Positions 45,059 to 53,589 of a stretch of DNA of 64,000 nucleotides are shown in pieces. Position numbers and translations under genes: made by a program. Position 1 is the first letter of the stretch; each line of letters starts with the position of its first letter. Under the pieces are notes generated by a model that worked only from the letters and a program-made list of their open reading frames with translations, ran no database searches and was not told the DNA's origin. This DNA comes from Streptomyces sp. NL15-2K. GTDB lineage: Bacteria > Actinomycetota > Actinomycetes > Streptomycetales > Streptomycetaceae. The DNA lies in contig NZ_CP130630.1 of the NCBI RefSeq assembly GCF_030551255.1, positions 124,001-188,000 on the forward strand. Reading direction: 5' to 3'.

Positions 45059-46277
45059 CCCGCAGAGCACCGAAGACGACCTGCTGATCGCGGGCGAGCC
45101 CCGGGAGTCCATGCGGATCCTCCCCGCCTTCGTCCAGCCGTATCTCACCTGGGTGACCGGCGTCCCGCTCAAGGGCGGCAAGCAGCTGATCCCGTGGAGC
45201 CCCGCCAAGGCCGGTCTGCTGGGCATCGTGCAGATGGCCGTCGGTATCGCGCTGGGCGCGTACGCGCTGCACCCCCTCACCGCGTGGTCGCCCTTCCTCC
45301 TGGTCCTGGGCTGGCTGCTGACCAGCGGCGGCATGCGCCGTCTCGACGTCGTGGTCGTCCATCAGACGCTGCACCGCATGTTCACCAAGAAGGCATGGAG
45401 CAACCGGCTGGTCGGCGAGCTCATCACGACGGTGTTCTGGCGCACCCCGTACGACGAGAACCGCAAGGAACACCTGACCCACCACGCCTTCCCCTGCTCG
45501 ATGAAGGACGGGGACACCCGCTACCTGCTGTCGACCGGGATGCGCCCGGGGATGACCCGGACGGAGTTCCGCCGCTACCTGTGGGCGACGCTGTTCTCGC
45601 CGCGCCACCACGCCCGCTTCCTCTTCGGCCGGGTGAAGTCCAACTACGTCGGGGTGCGGCCGCGTTACCGGCTGGCGATGTCCTTGGCCTATCTCACCGC
45701 CACGGTCGCCTTCGTCGGGCTCACCGGCTGGTGGGTGGAGTGGCTGGTGCTGTGGCTGGTTCCGGCCTCGGTGTTCTTCCAGTCGTGCACCTACTTGTAC
45801 ACGATGACCGAACACCGCTGGTGGCTGTTCGGCAACCAGGAGCGGCTGCCCCGGGACAAGCGAGACCTGCTCACCTTCGGCCGCTTCTGCGGCGAGGCCG
45901 TGCCGGACGCCTCCCTCAGCGGGGGACGCAGGGCGGCCGCGTGGGCGACGTGGACGTTCCGGATGCTGGTGGTGCACTCCTCGTACCGGATGTTCGTGCT
46001 CGTCGGCGACACCGTCCAGCACGATCTGCACCACGTCATGCCGGCCTGCGACTGGGCCAACTCGCCGTGGATCAGGGCCGACGACCAGGGCAACCGGCCC
46101 GAGCGCTACAGCGAGGTCTGGGGCTCGCTCGCCGACCATCTGCAGGCCGCGGGCCAGGTCGAGGGCGACCGGGCGGGGCTGCCCGAGGACGTCGCGCCCA
46201 CCCCGTGGACGGAATCCGTACCCGTCGTCACGGGGGCCGTCACCCCCGACGGCCGCACTGTGAAGGGGCAGTTGTGA
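45051..46277 (+). CDS. Membrane diiron enzyme, fatty-acid-desaturase-like
   Basis: About 408 residues. The GTG at 45051 follows GGGGG and overlaps the previous stop (GTGAGTAA); a GTG six bases earlier is also possible. Three histidine boxes bind the diiron centre: HQTLH in DVVVVHQTLHRMF, HLTHH in NRKEHLTHHAFPC, and HDLHH in GDTVQHDLHHVMPACDW. Hydrophobic segments (AGLLGIVQMAVGIALGAYAL, FLLVLGWLLTS, LVLWLVPASVF) fit a membrane desaturase/hydroxylase fold. In a peptide cluster such an enzyme could hydroxylate, desaturate or N-oxygenate an amino-acid-derived intermediate. It shares a GTGA overlap with the next ligase gene. Confidence 0.9.
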   Translation: MSNPQSTEDDLLIAGEPRESMRILPAFVQPYLTWVTGVPLKGGKQLIPWSPAKAGLLGIVQMAVGIALGAYALHPLTAWSPFLLVLGWLLTSGGMRRLDVVVVHQTLHRMFTKKAWSNRLVGELITTVFWRTPYDENRKEHLTHHAFPCSMKDGDTRYLLSTGMRPGMTRTEFRRYLWATLFSPRHHARFLFGRVKSNYVGVRPRYRLAMSLAYLTATVAFVGLTGWWVEWLVLWLVPASVFFQSCTYLYTMTEHRWWLFGNQERLPRDKRDLLTFGRFCGEAVPDASLSGGRRAAAWATWTFRMLVVHSSYRMFVLVGDTVQHDLHHVMPACDWANSPWIRADDQGNRPERYSEVWGSLADHLQAAGQVEGDRAGLPEDVAPTPWTESVPVVTGAVTPDGRTVKGQL

Positions 46278-47632
46278 CCCACGTACTGGTGATCGACGGC
46301 ACGGGACGCGGGCACGCGATCTGTGACCTGTTCGTCCGCACGAATCCCTCGGTGACCGTGTACTACGGTCCCGGCTGCGACGCCCTGACGGCCGACCGCA
46401 TCGTCTCCGTGCCCCGGATCCGGCTCGACGACCCGTCCACCGCGCTGGACTTCCTCGCGGAGCACCCGGTGGAGTTCGTCTTCGTCTCCCATGTCGACGC
46501 GCTGTGCGCCGGGTACACCGACGTGCTCTCCGCGCACGGCCACCAGGTGATCGGCCCGTCGGCGGCCGCTGCCCGGCTGGAGGCCAGCAAGGAGCGAGGT
46601 AAACGTTTCTGTACGGACCACGGGCTGCCCACCGCCGAGTACGCCGCGTTCACCGACGCGCCAGCGGCCAAGGCCTACGTCCGGCAGCGGCCGTACGCCT
46701 GCGTCGTCAAGACCGACGGGCTCACCCCCGACGGGGACGGCTCCGTGGTGTGCGACACGGCCGCCGAGGCGGAGACGGCGGTGGACGCGTTCGCCTCCGC
46801 GCAGGGCGCGGACCTCCAACTCGTCGTCGAAGAGCGCCTCTACGGCCGCGAGATCTCCGTCTTCGCTCTGCTCGACGGCGCCGACTACCTCCTCTTCCCG
46901 ACCGCGCTGGACTTCAAGCGGACCCTGGAGGGCGACGCCGGCAAGAACTGCGACGGCATGGGCTCCCTCGCCCCGCATCCGCAGTCCTCGCCGGCCCTGC
47001 TGGAGCAGATCCGGCGGGACCTGGTCGAGCCGTTCCTGCGCGGGATCGCCGCGGAAGGGCTGTCGTACACGGGATTCGTCTACATCGGGGCGATGATCAC
47101 CGACTCGGGTCTGAAGGTCATCGAGATCAACACCCGGTTCGGCGACTCCGAGGCGGAGGCCGTGCTGCCGGGCGTGCACAACGACTTCACGGAGCTGTGC
47201 CGGGCGGTGCTGCGCCGGGAGCTGGACCGCAGCCTGCTCGTCACGGACGGTCTGGCACGGTGCAGCGTCGCCCTGACCCAGGGCTGCCTCGACCCGGCCG
47301 ACCCGACGGCCACACCGGGCTGGCCGTTCGGCGCCTTCGCCACCGGCCAGCCGGTGCTGGGCCTCGCCCAGTTCCCGCGCGACGCGACCCGCCTCTTCTA
47401 CGCCAACCTGCGCGCCGACTCGGACGGCCGCCCGGTCACCAGCGGCGGCCGGGTCCTGCACGTGGTCGGCGTCGGCCGCACCATCACCGAGGCGCGGGCC
47501 CAGGCGTACCGGCGCATCGGCGGCATCTCGTTCCCCGGCATGCGCCACCGCACCGACATCGGAGCAGCCTTCGAGGCCGGCTCCCCGTTCCCCACCAGCG
47601 CCGCTCCGGCCGTCGCGGAAACCCGGAGGTAA
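46274..47632 (+). CDS. PurD-like ATP-grasp ligase
   Basis: A 452-residue protein with a GTG start at 46274 in a four-base GTGA overlap with the desaturase-like gene. It follows the glycinamide ribonucleotide synthetase plan: an N-terminal domain (VLVIDGTGRGHAICDLF, VEFVFVSHVDAL), LEASKERGKRFCTDHGLPT, lysine in ACVVKTDGLTPDGDGSVV, QLVVEERLYGREISVFALLD, GMGSLAPHP, GFVYIGAMITDSGLKVIEIN with TRFGDSEAEAVLP, and the PurD-type C-terminal domain. It is not expected to be the housekeeping purD given its location. I infer ligation of an amine to an amino-acid carboxylate through an acyl phosphate. Confidence 0.9.
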   Translation: MTHVLVIDGTGRGHAICDLFVRTNPSVTVYYGPGCDALTADRIVSVPRIRLDDPSTALDFLAEHPVEFVFVSHVDALCAGYTDVLSAHGHQVIGPSAAAARLEASKERGKRFCTDHGLPTAEYAAFTDAPAAKAYVRQRPYACVVKTDGLTPDGDGSVVCDTAAEAETAVDAFASAQGADLQLVVEERLYGREISVFALLDGADYLLFPTALDFKRTLEGDAGKNCDGMGSLAPHPQSSPALLEQIRRDLVEPFLRGIAAEGLSYTGFVYIGAMITDSGLKVIEINTRFGDSEAEAVLPGVHNDFTELCRAVLRRELDRSLLVTDGLARCSVALTQGCLDPADPTATPGWPFGAFATGQPVLGLAQFPRDATRLFYANLRADSDGRPVTSGGRVLHVVGVGRTITEARAQAYRRIGGISFPGMRHRTDIGAAFEAGSPFPTSAAPAVAETRR

Positions 47633-47638
47633 TCCCTC

Positions 47639-48937
47639 ATGACCACGCTCACCCTCGACACCGCCACGGTCGTCGAGACCCACGAATCAGCCGTACGCTC
47701 CTACTCGCGCGCGTTCCCCGCGGTGTTCACCAGCGCCAAGGGCGACCTGCTCGTCGGGCAGGACGGCGCCCGGTACATCGACTTCCTCTCCGGTGCCGGA
47801 ACCCTCAACTACGGCCACAACCCGGACTCGATCAAAGACGACCTGATCGAATACCTGCGCGCCGACGGCCTCGTCCACGGCCTCGACCTGTCGACCTCGG
47901 CCAAGGCAGGATTCCTGCAGGCCTTGCGGACGTACGTCCTCGAACCCCGTGGCCTCGACTACAAGGTGCAGTTCACCAGCCCGTCCGGCACCAACGCCGT
48001 CGAGGCCGCGCTGAAGGTAGCCCGGCTGGCCACCGGCCGCACCAACGTCATCGCCTTCGGCGGCGGCTTCCACGGCGTCAGCACCGGCTCCCTCGCGGCC
48101 ACCGGCGGCGGCTTCTACCGGGAGGGCCTGGAGGCCACGCTCCCCCAGGTCACGCACATCCCCTACCCGGACTCCCCGCTGGGCGAGTTCGAGAGCCTTG
48201 ATCTACTGCGCCGGCTCCTCGACGACCCCAGCTCCGGCGTCGACAAGCCGGCCGCCGTCCTGCTGGAGACGGTGCAGGGCGAGGGTGGCGTGTGGGTGGC
48301 GCCGGTCCCCTTCCTCCAGGAACTGCGAGAGCTGTGCGACCGGCACGGCATCCTGCTGATCGTCGACGACATCCAGGCCGGCTGCGGCCGCACCGGCACC
48401 TTCTTCTCCTTCGAGCGGGCCGGCATCACGCCCGACCTGATCACCCTCTCCAAGTCGATCAGCGGATACGGCCTGCCGATGGCGATCGTGTTGATCAAAC
48501 CGGAGTACGACATCTGGCGCCCCGGCCAGCACAACGGAACGTTCCGCGGACACCAACTCGCCTTCGTCGCGGCGAGTGCCGCACTGCGGCACTACTGGTC
48601 CGACGACACCTTCGTCCGGCAGATCCGCACCAAGGCCGAACTCGTCACCGACTTCCTCCAGCGCCGTATCGCCCAGCCCTACGGCGCCCAAGTCCGCGGC
48701 GTCGGCCTCATGCAGGCCGTGGACCTCAGCACGGTCTCCGGCGTCGAGGCGGCCGAGGTCTCCCGGCGCTGCTTCGACAAGGGCCTGATCATCGAGACCT
48801 GCGGGCGCCGGGACGAAGTGCTCAAGCTCCTGCCACCGCTCACCGTCAGCCAGGTCAACCTCTCGGCCGGCCTCAACATGCTGGCCGACGCCCTGACGGA
48901 GCTGACCGCCCTGCCCGTGAGCGAGGTCGCCGCATGA
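47639..48937 (+). CDS. Class III aminotransferase, EctB-like (diaminobutyrate-2-oxoglutarate type)
   Basis: A 432-residue protein with GGAGG twelve bases before the ATG at 47639. It begins with the EctB-like ESAVRSYSRAFPAVFTSAKG. The PLP-binding features are FTSPSGTNAVEAALKVARLA, GGFHGVSTGSLAATGG, LLIVDDIQAGCGRTGTFFSF and the PLP lysine in ITLSKSISGYGLPMAIVLIK. EctB-type enzymes turn aspartate 4-semialdehyde into L-2,4-diaminobutyrate using glutamate. EctA and EctC are absent, so ectoine synthesis is not the purpose here. It probably supplies diaminobutyrate (or a related omega-amino acid) to the ligases on either side. Confidence 0.92.
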   Translation: MTTLTLDTATVVETHESAVRSYSRAFPAVFTSAKGDLLVGQDGARYIDFLSGAGTLNYGHNPDSIKDDLIEYLRADGLVHGLDLSTSAKAGFLQALRTYVLEPRGLDYKVQFTSPSGTNAVEAALKVARLATGRTNVIAFGGGFHGVSTGSLAATGGGFYREGLEATLPQVTHIPYPDSPLGEFESLDLLRRLLDDPSSGVDKPAAVLLETVQGEGGVWVAPVPFLQELRELCDRHGILLIVDDIQAGCGRTGTFFSFERAGITPDLITLSKSISGYGLPMAIVLIKPEYDIWRPGQHNGTFRGHQLAFVAASAALRHYWSDDTFVRQIRTKAELVTDFLQRRIAQPYGAQVRGVGLMQAVDLSTVSGVEAAEVSRRCFDKGLIIETCGRRDEVLKLLPPLTVSQVNLSAGLNMLADALTELTALPVSEVAA

Positions 48938-50583
48938 AGACCGCGGTCGTCATCTCGACCCGAGGGTTCGGCGTGTTCCGGCACGACCTCCTCATGAACC
49001 CGGACGAGGTGCGTCTCATCGGTGTCTTCACCGACCGCGACGCGGCCAACCTCACCGCCGGGCAGCGCACCTGGTTCGAGCAGATCCATGTCGTTCCGTG
49101 CGGGCTGTCCGACCCGACGCCCATGCTGTACTCGCTCGTCGACGCGGACGCGACACGGGAGGTGGTCGCCGGCCTCCTGTCGGACGCCGAGCCGACCGAC
49201 CTCACCGTCCACTGCTACGACGAGCAGAACATGATGGTCGCTGCCGAGCTGCGCACGCGCTTCGGCCTCAAGGGCCCGGGTGTCGCCGACATCCTGCCGT
49301 TCCGCGACAAGTGCCTGATGAAGCAGCGCCTGCTGGACGCCGGCGTACGCGTCCCGCGCTTCGGCCACTTCGACGCCGAGCAGCACGCTGCGGAGCCGTC
49401 GGCCTCCTTCAAGGCCATCATCGCCGAGGTCGGCCTCCCGTTCATCCTCAAGCCGACCGACGCGGCCGCTTCCGAGGGCGTCCTCAAGATCACAGAATGG
49501 GACGAGTACGCGGCCCTGCCCACCGACTTCGGCCGGGCATACGAGTACGAGGAGTTCGTCGAAGGGACGATGTACAGCGTCAACATCGTCTCGGACGCGG
49601 GCCGCACGGTCTTCGGCGGAGTGACCGAATACCTGGTCAACTCGCTCGAGGTCCCCGGCGGCAAGGTCAACGCCGACATCAACCTGATCGACTCCGACCC
49701 CCGTGTCGCCCGCATGGTCGCCTTCGCCGACCGGGCCCTGGACGCGCTGGGCCGCCCCGACGGCGGCTCCCACCTGGAGCTCTTCCACACCCCGGACGAC
49801 GAACTCGTCTTCCTGGAGGTCGGCGCCCGCTTCAAGGGCATGGCGGGCCTCGCCGCCATGCAGCGCAACTACGGCATCGCCTTCGTCAACCTCGCCTTCG
49901 AGATCGAGTCCGGCATCAAGAGCCGTCCCTACGACGGCGAACAGATCTACTGCTTCGACGGGGTGGTCCCCAAGAAGCAGGGCGTCGTCAAGGAGTTGAT
50001 CGACCCCGAGCTGGAGAGCGACGTCGAGATGACCTGGAAGGTCGAGGTCGGCGAAGAGATCGAGAGCAGCAACTCGCTGCTCGCCAACGGAGGTACGTTC
50101 CTGGTCTCCAACAAGGACTACGAGGCCGCCTACCGCGACTTCCGCCGCCTCGCCGACTACCGGCCGATCCGGTACGCCGAGCCGAGCCGGGTCCTCGGAG
50201 TCACGCCGGCCGCCCCGGAGAACGCCTACACGTACTTCCAGGAACTCAGGCTCGCCTGCGAGACCGACCCGTACGACGTTCACCACGACCTGGAGGAGGG
50301 CGCACGCGACGTCGTGGTCCTCGACGTACGGCGCGCCGCCGCCTACGCCTGCGAGCACGTCCGCGGCGCCCACAGCCTCCCCCACGAGGACATCTCCGCC
50401 GCGACGGTGAAGGGACTCGACCCCGAGCCCCTCTACGTCACCTACGGCTGGGGCCCCGCCTGCAACGGCGGTACCCGCGCCGCCGCCAAGCTGTCGGCAC
50501 TCGGCTTCAAAGTAAAAGAGATGATCGGCGGATTCGAGTACTGGAAACAGGGCGGCCACCCCACCGAGCAGGGCGAACCCTAG
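48934..50583 (+). CDS. ATP-grasp ligase fused to a C-terminal rhodanese domain
   Basis: A 549-residue protein overlapping the aminotransferase stop by four bases (ATGA). Residues 1 to about 410 are an ATP-grasp ligase: VISTRGFGVFRHDLLMNPDE, LPFRDKCLMKQRLLDAGVRV, lysine in LPFILKPTDAAASEGVLKI, EYEEFVEGTMYSVNIVSD, and HLELFHTPDDELVFLEVGAR at the metal-binding end. From about residue 440 a rhodanese domain follows: RDVVVLDVRRAAAYACEHVR, GAHSLPHEDIS and the loop ACNGGTRAAAKLSALGF, where CNGGTR holds the catalytic Cys position. The fusion suggests sulfur handling, or a rhodanese fold used as a partner domain, coupled to amide ligation. Confidence 0.9.
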   Translation: MKTAVVISTRGFGVFRHDLLMNPDEVRLIGVFTDRDAANLTAGQRTWFEQIHVVPCGLSDPTPMLYSLVDADATREVVAGLLSDAEPTDLTVHCYDEQNMMVAAELRTRFGLKGPGVADILPFRDKCLMKQRLLDAGVRVPRFGHFDAEQHAAEPSASFKAIIAEVGLPFILKPTDAAASEGVLKITEWDEYAALPTDFGRAYEYEEFVEGTMYSVNIVSDAGRTVFGGVTEYLVNSLEVPGGKVNADINLIDSDPRVARMVAFADRALDALGRPDGGSHLELFHTPDDELVFLEVGARFKGMAGLAAMQRNYGIAFVNLAFEIESGIKSRPYDGEQIYCFDGVVPKKQGVVKELIDPELESDVEMTWKVEVGEEIESSNSLLANGGTFLVSNKDYEAAYRDFRRLADYRPIRYAEPSRVLGVTPAAPENAYTYFQELRLACETDPYDVHHDLEEGARDVVVLDVRRAAAYACEHVRGAHSLPHEDISAATVKGLDPEPLYVTYGWGPACNGGTRAAAKLSALGFKVKEMIGGFEYWKQGGHPTEQGEP

Positions 50584-50592
50584 CGCGCCGGC

Positions 50593-51165
50593 ATGAATAC
50601 ATCACTGGCCGACCAGGTCATGCTGCACATCGCCGACTCCACCGGCGGCCGCACCGCGGCCTGGCACACCGAACTCGCAATCGCCCTGACAGGAGCCGTA
50701 CTGATCGATCTCGCGCTCGCCGACCACATCGCCATACGCCGAAACCAGATACTCATCAACCATCCAGGCCCCCTCGACGACCCCGTCCAGGACGAAATCC
50801 TGCGCCGGCTCGCCTCACGACGGCGCCCCGGCTCGGTCCAGGAATGGATAGAACGCCTCGCTCCACTCATGCCTGACCAGGTCCAGGAAAACCTGCTGGC
50901 CCGGGGACTGCTGATTCCCAGCATCGGCCGGTGCACCCTACGGCTCCACCCCCGACACAACAGTGAACCACCCGATCCGCCACCGAGCGAAGCCCTGTCC
51001 CGCCTGCTGCACGCCAGCCACCAGAACTGGACCCCGAGCCAGACCCCGAGCCGGACCCCGAGCCGGACTGCACAGCCGGACGAACCGGACGCCGTCACCA
51101 TCGTGTGCTCAGCAGTCGCATCCTGCATCGGCTCCGCCGTCCAGCAGTTGATGTGCAGCTTCTAG
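50593..51165 (+). CDS. GPP34 family protein (GOLPH3-like)
   Basis: A 190-residue protein starting at the ATG at 50593, nine bases after the ATP-grasp-rhodanese stop. LADQVMLHIADSTGGRTAAW and AIALTGAVLIDLALADHIAI are the conserved opening of actinobacterial GPP34 proteins; the end AVTIVCSAVASCIGSAV resembles their hydrophobic C-terminus. Between them a Thr-Pro-Ser repeat (TPSQTPSRTPSRT) replaces the more usual beta-loop region. GPP34 proteins bind phosphoinositides in eukaryotes; the bacterial function is unknown. No good ribosome binding site is visible, and a role in the pathway is doubtful. Confidence 0.75.
   Translation: MNTSLADQVMLHIADSTGGRTAAWHTELAIALTGAVLIDLALADHIAIRRNQILINHPGPLDDPVQDEILRRLASRRRPGSVQEWIERLAPLMPDQVQENLLARGLLIPSIGRCTLRLHPRHNSEPPDPPPSEALSRLLHASHQNWTPSQTPSRTPSRTAQPDEPDAVTIVCSAVASCIGSAVQQLMCSF
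51031..51066 (+). repeat. Three 12-bp tandem repeats inside the GPP34 gene
   Basis: ACCCCGAGCCAG followed by two copies of ACCCCGAGCCGG encode TPSQ-TPSR-TPSR. The unit is a multiple of three, so copy changes would keep the frame. Confidence 0.8.
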
Positions 51166-51839
51166 AACCAGCCTTCCTGCCGGAAACCGGAAACTGCAGA
51201 GATACCGCAGAAAAACCACCACAGAGCCACCCTTGTCCCTACCTCTCCCCCAACCGGGCCCGAGCCGCCGCCGCGGCCGGCGCCCCCGCCCCGGAGGCCC
51301 TCGGCGAACGCGTCCGGCGCAAGGTCAAACGGCTGGCCGCCGAGCAGGCCCGCCGCACCGCCCTCTGCCGGGATCTGATCCAGCCCACCCAGCCCACCGT
51401 CAGGAGGAATGCCCGGTGCTCCCCACCAGCAGCGCCGAACCTATCCGATCATCACCACCGTCGCGGCCCGTCCTGGTGACGGGCCCTCTCCCGGCCTGTC
51501 CATCGTGGTGGTCACGCCGACCGAGGACGGCGTTCGCCGTACCGACCCGCTCCTGCCGCTCGGCGACACCGCGTGCTCCGGCTCGGACCTAGTAGAGGCG
51601 CTGCACCTGCGGAGGGAGAGCAACCGGCGTGGTGGAGTACTTCACCAGCAACACCTCTGCTTCGCTGGCCAGTTGCCCGGGGGAAGTGGACGACTTCGCC
51701 GCCCGGGCCCTGGCTATTGCGCGCAGCGACAGGTGGCGGCAGGCGGTGGCCACGGCCCTTCTCGGCGACTCCAGACCCTCCACTGGGCCGATGCGGTCCG
51801 CGACCCGCGCCGGGAGCTGCCCGAAGTGCCCTCCGGCCG
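51166..51839 (+). other. Coding scraps upstream of the Ku remnant
   Basis: Three plus-strand pieces look protein-like but lack partners or starts: PEALGERVRRKVKRLAAEQA (about 51290-51350), [20 protein letters not shown] with [18 protein letters not shown] (about 51430-51570), and from a GTG at 51629 [20 protein letters not shown]. They change frame, and none forms a recognised gene. I read the stretch as decayed, possibly plasmid-derived, material. Confidence 0.35.
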
Positions 51840-52373
51840 GGCGGGCAAGGACAAGGAGCTGGACATGGCGCTCCAGCTGGTCGGCGCGCTCAGCGGGCCG
51901 TGGCACCCGGTCCGGTATCACGACACCTGCCAGGAGAAGGTGCGGGAGCTGGTGCAGGCGAAGGCCGAGGCCAGCATGTCGCGCCTGCCGAGGAGGCGCC
52001 GGCGGCCACCAACGTCATCGACCTGATGACGGTTCTGCAGGGCAGCATCGACCAGGCCCGCGGCGGAGGCAGGACGGAGGGTGAGCCGCCTCAGAAGAAG
52101 CCGGCGCCGGCCCGCAAGGCGGCACGGAAGACTGCCGGGAAGGCGGCGAAGAAGACCGCCGCCCAGAAGGTGCCACCGAAAACGGCCCGCGCCTCGACCG
52201 CATCCCGCAGCCAGCGCGGCACCGGCAAGAACGAACTGCGGCAGCTGAGCAAAGCTCGGCTGTATCAGCGGGCCACCGAGCACGACATCGCCGGCTGCTC
52301 CAAGATGAGCCGTGAGGAACTCATCGACGCCCTCGCCCGCGCCGGACGCCGCCGCAAGAAGAGCGCCGCCTGA
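51840..52373 (+). pseudogene. Ku-like DNA-end-binding protein, C-terminal part only, frameshifted
   Basis: One frame reads [20 protein letters not shown] and [19 protein letters not shown], the conserved end of the Ku core. At about 51980 the recognisable sequence moves to another frame: [20 protein letters not shown], then a Lys/Ala-rich tail and LYQRATEHDIAGCSKMSREE, the SAP-like C-terminus of Streptomyces Ku. The N-terminal 200 residues are missing. A broken ku gene, so not functional in end-joining. Confidence 0.75.
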
Positions 52374-52710
52374 CCCCGGGATCGTGCCGCGCCCGTGTCG
52401 TGGACCCTGCCGGAGCCGATGCTGAGCACTCCCGTGCCCGAGCCCGATCTACGGACGGGCTGGGCGGCGGAGCCCAAGTTATGGACAGGGTTTGATGCTG
52501 TCCGTCGTCCACGACTTCCAGCTGTCAGTGGCCATCTCGCAGCGTGGTTGGGCGTCCAGGGGTGGCCCGGTGGCCGGTCACGTCTGCTGTTCCGTCCGCC
52601 GTGACAGTGACTTCCTGCTACCCATGGGGCCAGCGCCTGTCCGGTCAGCGGGAGTGACACCGGGCAGGCCCTGGCGGATCGAGGGGGCCGCGGAACCCCG
52701 GTGCGGGCCG
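52374..52710. other. Intergenic stretch, nothing recognised
   Basis: No protein-like frame with a start signal and no obvious repeat or hairpin. It separates the Ku remnant from the end of the glucosidase remnant, which lies on the other strand. Confidence 0.4.
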
Positions 52711-53000
52711 CTACACGGCGAGCCAGACAGCGTGTTCGGGTTCCAGGAGTCCGTCCGCGATCGGGCCGCTGGCCAGCTGGATGGCGGTGTGGTCGGGCAG
52801 CTGGTACGCCTCATCCGAGAGGTTGACGACGCAGACGAAACCGGGTGCGCGGTGGAAGGCGAGGATGCCTGCGGGGGCGTCGTGCCAGGTCATGGTGCCG
52901 TCGCCGAGGGCAGGGTTGTCGCGGCGCAGGCGGAGGGCGGTGCGGTACAGCTCCAGCATCGAGTTCTCGTCGCCGGTCTGTGCCTCCACGCTGCGCTGTT
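52711..53000 (-). pseudogene. GH13 alpha-glucosidase C-terminal remnant
   Basis: On the minus strand the frame ending at 52711 reads SMLELYRTALRLRRDNPALG, WHDAPAGILAFHRAPGFVCV and VNLSDEAYQLPDH, the C-terminal beta-domain of GH13 alpha-glucosidases. The sequence upstream (above about 53000) in the same frame is unrelated. Only the last 95 or so residues survive; the catalytic barrel is absent. Confidence 0.7.
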
Positions 53001-53589
53001 TCCTGCACCTTCTGTCCACTCCGCATCTCCCCTCTGCCGGATGCCGCGAGGTGTGGTCTCTGCCATGAGCGGTCTCGTCGAGGACTGCCTCTCGGACGAC
53101 TGGGATGCTCAGAGCGACGTGACACCTCGGTCTGATTGCGTTCCAGACTGCCCTGCCGTCGTCGTACCGCTCCGCGGTCGGCGGGGGCAACGAGGCTGCC
53201 GTCGCGGTGACGGACGGAGTCGTCATGGTCCTTCCAGCCCGGTTGGCGAGGCCCCGGCCCGTCTGATCGACGTACTTGAGGAAACCGTCGCCGTCCGCGC
53301 ACGGCCCACCGGTTCGACCGCGGCGCCCCGCGCTCTCCCCGCCCGCGCGGGGCGCTGCCGTGGTCAGGCAACGTACGGCTGGCAGCTCGGCCCTCCTGCT
53401 CGTCAGTCAGCTGGTCGACGCGCCGGACCGGATGGCCGAGAGGTCGTTCTTGAGCGTGTTCCAGGTCCAGACGCCCATGGACTGGGGGCAGGTCCTCGCC
53501 TTCGGCGTGCTGCTGATCCTGCCCGTGCTGGTCGTCTTCACGTTCTTCGGCGGTGGTTCGTCCAGGGTGGCCGGGCCGACCGGCTGTCC
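53001..53589. other. Degenerate stretch between gene remnants
   Basis: No complete gene. The minus strand near 53180-53230 has a short protein-like run, and 53400-53560 encodes nothing I can place. It links the glucosidase remnant and the DUF6207 remnant and is probably rearrangement debris. Confidence 0.35.

Noticed and set aside
42888..47632. Purine biosynthesis operon because of the PurD-like gene
   Set aside because: No other pur genes are near, and the surrounding oxygenases, aminotransferase and MFS fit specialised metabolism.
47639..48937. Ectoine biosynthesis locus
   Set aside because: Only an EctB-like enzyme is present; no EctA or EctC genes are in the window, and the neighbours are ligases.
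48679..50559. Long minus-strand frame opposite the ATP-grasp-rhodanese gene
   Set aside because: Shadow of the real gene; no domain and no start signal.
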